The position numbers were made by a program, and so were the translations under genes. A stretch of 7,812 nt of DNA from Flavipsychrobacter stenotrophus (GTDB lineage: Bacteria > Bacteroidota > Bacteroidia > Chitinophagales > Chitinophagaceae), in assembly GCA_947372365.1 (NCBI GenBank), contig CANBTK010000068.1, positions 1 to 7,812 on the forward strand, read 5' to 3'. Under the pieces are notes generated by a model that did no database searches, was not told the DNA's origin, and saw only the letters and a list, made by a program, of their open reading frames with translations. Shown one piece after another: positions 7,049-7,812 of the stretch (position 1 is the first letter of the stretch; each line of letters begins with the position of its first letter).

Positions 7049-7187
7049 ATTTCAGTTTTATGAAAATGCGGCTATTTTATGCGTTTTTGCCCTGCAATTT
7101 TGCCGAATAATTAAGGGTATGGAATATAGTTGTGCCGGGGCAGGCAATACCAATAAATGCCTCAAAATTTATTCAAAGCCGGGTGGG

Positions 7188-7227
7188 CTTTGCGCTTTCC
7201 CTTTGCGGTCCCTCTGCGTTCTCCGCG
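7188..7227. repeat. CTTTGCG/CTCTGCG degenerate repeat cluster
   Basis: CTTTGCG (7188-7194), CTTTGCG (7201-7207), CTCTGCG (7212-7218) and CTCCGCG (7221-7227) follow one another at spacings of 13, 11 and 9 bp and run into TGAAACCC. This resembles the degenerate noncoding repeat that, from memory, recurs between genes in many Bacteroidota and some other phyla. No function is known to me. The repeats are seen directly; the family link is recollection. Confidence 0.55.
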
Positions 7228-7280
7228 TGAAACCCTCGTGCCGGAATTTATTATTTAAACGGTTTAAGCCATCCCCCCAT

Positions 7281-7358
7281 GTAATGCGCCATAGGCGCAA
7301 AAGCTTTGTAGCAGGTGTATTGCGAAAATCACACATCCTCCGTTAGGAGGTACCCCAC
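7281..7358. repeat. Two-hairpin TTTGTAG intergenic repeat element
   Basis: A small stem-loop TGCGCC-ATA-GGCGCA (7285-7299) is followed by AAAAGCTTTGTAGC, a spacer of about 24 bp, then a second stem-loop CCTCC-GTTA-GGAGG (7337-7350) and TACCCCAC. The order palindrome, then TTTGTAG, then palindrome matches, from memory, a widespread interspersed repeat in Bacteroidota intergenic regions whose hairpin sequences vary while the TTTGTAG spacer is kept. Its role is unknown to me; it could be a non-autonomous mobile repeat or an RNA-level element. Confidence 0.5.
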
Positions 7359-7402
7359 AGCACACGCGCCAATGAAAATAGGAAAATAAAAATGTCCATT
7401 TT

Positions 7403-7418
7403 ATTTGGAATTCCAAAT
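7403..7418. promoter_or_regulatory. Perfect 16-bp palindrome upstream of the polymerase gene
   Basis: ATTTGGAATTCCAAAT is a perfect palindrome ending 32 bp before the ATG of the Y-family polymerase. It sits immediately 5' of a TTGACA (7422-7427), where a repressor of a DNA-damage gene could act. It does not match the E. coli LexA box (CTG-N10-CAG). An imperfect AT-rich inverted repeat, AAATAAAAATG (7384-7394) with CATTTTATTT (7397-7406), overlaps its left edge. An operator role is inferred from position and symmetry. Confidence 0.45.
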
Positions 7419-7450
7419 TATTTGACAAAATGCCTTACCTTTATCCTGTT

Positions 7451-7812
7451 ATGAGGTATTCAGATAACGCAATTACAGCCAGGAAAGATGCTATTGTCAT
7501 GTATGTTGACATGAATAGCTATTTTGCGAGCTGTGAGCAGCAACGCCACCCCGAGCTTCGGGGCAAGGCTGTTGGCGTGGTTACCTACGATAGCCCTTAT
7601 GCAGCCGTAATTGCGGCATCAATAGAAGCCAAAAGGATGGGTGTAAAAACCGGGATGCGCCTTACCGATTGCAGGCTGGTGTGCCCACACATAATACCTG
7701 TTACTACGCACCCTGCATGGTACAGGCAGGTACATGTAGATATTATGGGCATACTGAACAGCTATTGCGATGATGTGATGGCCAAAAGCATAGACGAGGC
7801 AGTAATGAATTT
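7451..7812 (+). CDS. dinB: Y-family DNA polymerase (DinB/Pol IV-like), 5' part only
   Basis: Translesion DNA polymerase of the Y family, which copies damaged templates at low fidelity. The window holds 120 codons plus 2 nt, about the first third of a typical protein. The palm/finger motifs are clear: YVDMNSYFASCEQQ, with metal ligand D20 and steric-gate aromatic F25; HPELRGKAVGVV; the finger segment AASIEAKRMGVKTGMRL; and the catalytic KSIDEAV with D115 and E116. The second Asp of the DinB DMD motif is Asn here (N22), and CEQQ/SIDEAV are variations common to a Bacteroidota-type branch. ATG 7451 is chosen because it gives a usual short N-terminal lead; ATG 7499 (residue 17) would leave only three residues before the metal-binding Asp. 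The gene is divergent from the operon and has a palindromic candidate operator upstream. Confidence 0.92.
   Translation, partial: MRYSDNAITARKDAIVMYVDMNSYFASCEQQRHPELRGKAVGVVTYDSPYAAVIAASIEAKRMGVKTGMRLTDCRLVCPHIIPVTTHPAWYRQVHVDIMGILNSYCDDVMAKSIDEAVMN

Larger units (their letters stand above)
6885..7450. other. Divergent 566-bp intergenic region, no gene seen
   Basis: This separates the minus-strand operon from the plus-strand polymerase and should contain both promoters. I searched by eye for the Bacteroidota pattern (TTTG, about 19-21 nt, TAnnTTTG) on both strands and found no convincing match. A TTGACA at 7422-7427 precedes the polymerase but lacks a good -10 at proper spacing. What is visible is repeats: TGTGATTTTC at 6914-6923 and 6928-6937 with an inverted copy at 7324-7333; three GAAA-N3-ATTTCGC units (6993-7048); an inverted repeat CGGATTT/AAATCCG (7016-7035); a CTTTGCG cluster (7188-7227); a two-hairpin element (about 7281-7358); and a 16-bp palindrome (7403-7418). 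The short open frame at 7119-7346 lies across these repeats and does not look coding. Confidence 0.8.

Noticed and set aside
7119..7346. 75-codon plus-strand open frame in the intergenic region
   Set aside because: It runs across the CTTTGCG cluster and the two-hairpin element, has no recognisable protein features, and is better explained as noncoding repeat DNA.
7421..7443. Bacteroidota promoter TTTG plus TACCTTTA upstream of the polymerase
   Set aside because: The two boxes are only 11 bp apart instead of about 19-21, and the second box would place the transcript start at the initiation codon; I could not support it as a promoter.

Overview
The window looks like a chromosomal segment from a member of the Bacteroidota, probably Chitinophagaceae or a near relative. 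The evidence is indirect: starts lack a clear Shine-Dalgarno, leaders are A-rich, GC is moderate, and the intergenic hairpin/TTTGTAG element and CTTTGCG-type repeats resemble ones I associate from memory with that phylum. No rRNA, tRNA, transposase, integrase or CRISPR array is visible.

Layout. Five genes lie head to tail on the minus strand (transcribed right to left, from about 6.9 kb to the left edge). In transcription order they are: a 304-aa protein with an E-F-G-H/N tetrapeptide array and a glycine-zipper-like core (6884-5970); a 437-aa putative zinc metallopeptidase with HEVGH (5959-4646); a 587-aa protein of unknown function (4633-2870); a 463-aa protein with a deaminase-like HPE...PCxxC pair and five C-terminal repeats of about 40 residues (2778-1387); and an M20-family dipeptidase cut by the left edge (1355-1). 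Gaps are 10, 12, 91 and 31 nt, so at least the first three form a tight operon. The 91-nt gap holds a strong GC-rich hairpin that may separate or attenuate expression of the last two genes.

A 566-bp divergent intergenic region (6885-7450) separates this operon from a plus-strand Y-family DNA polymerase gene (dinB-like, 7451 to the right edge). It holds three copies of GAAA-N3-ATTTCGC, copies of TGTGATTTTC, a CTTTGCG repeat cluster, a two-hairpin repeat element and a perfect 16-bp palindrome just upstream of the polymerase.

How the genes may work together. The first three proteins belong, as far as I can recall, to conserved but functionally uncharacterised families. The fourth has the appearance of a deaminase-fold protein with a repetitive tail. 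A co-transcribed set of a putative membrane-active or self-assembling protein, a metallopeptidase, a large partner protein and a putative deaminase could be an effector or conflict cassette, but this is inference. No secretion-system, sheath, tube or immunity gene is present in the window to confirm it. The M20 dipeptidase and the polymerase look like ordinary neighbours.
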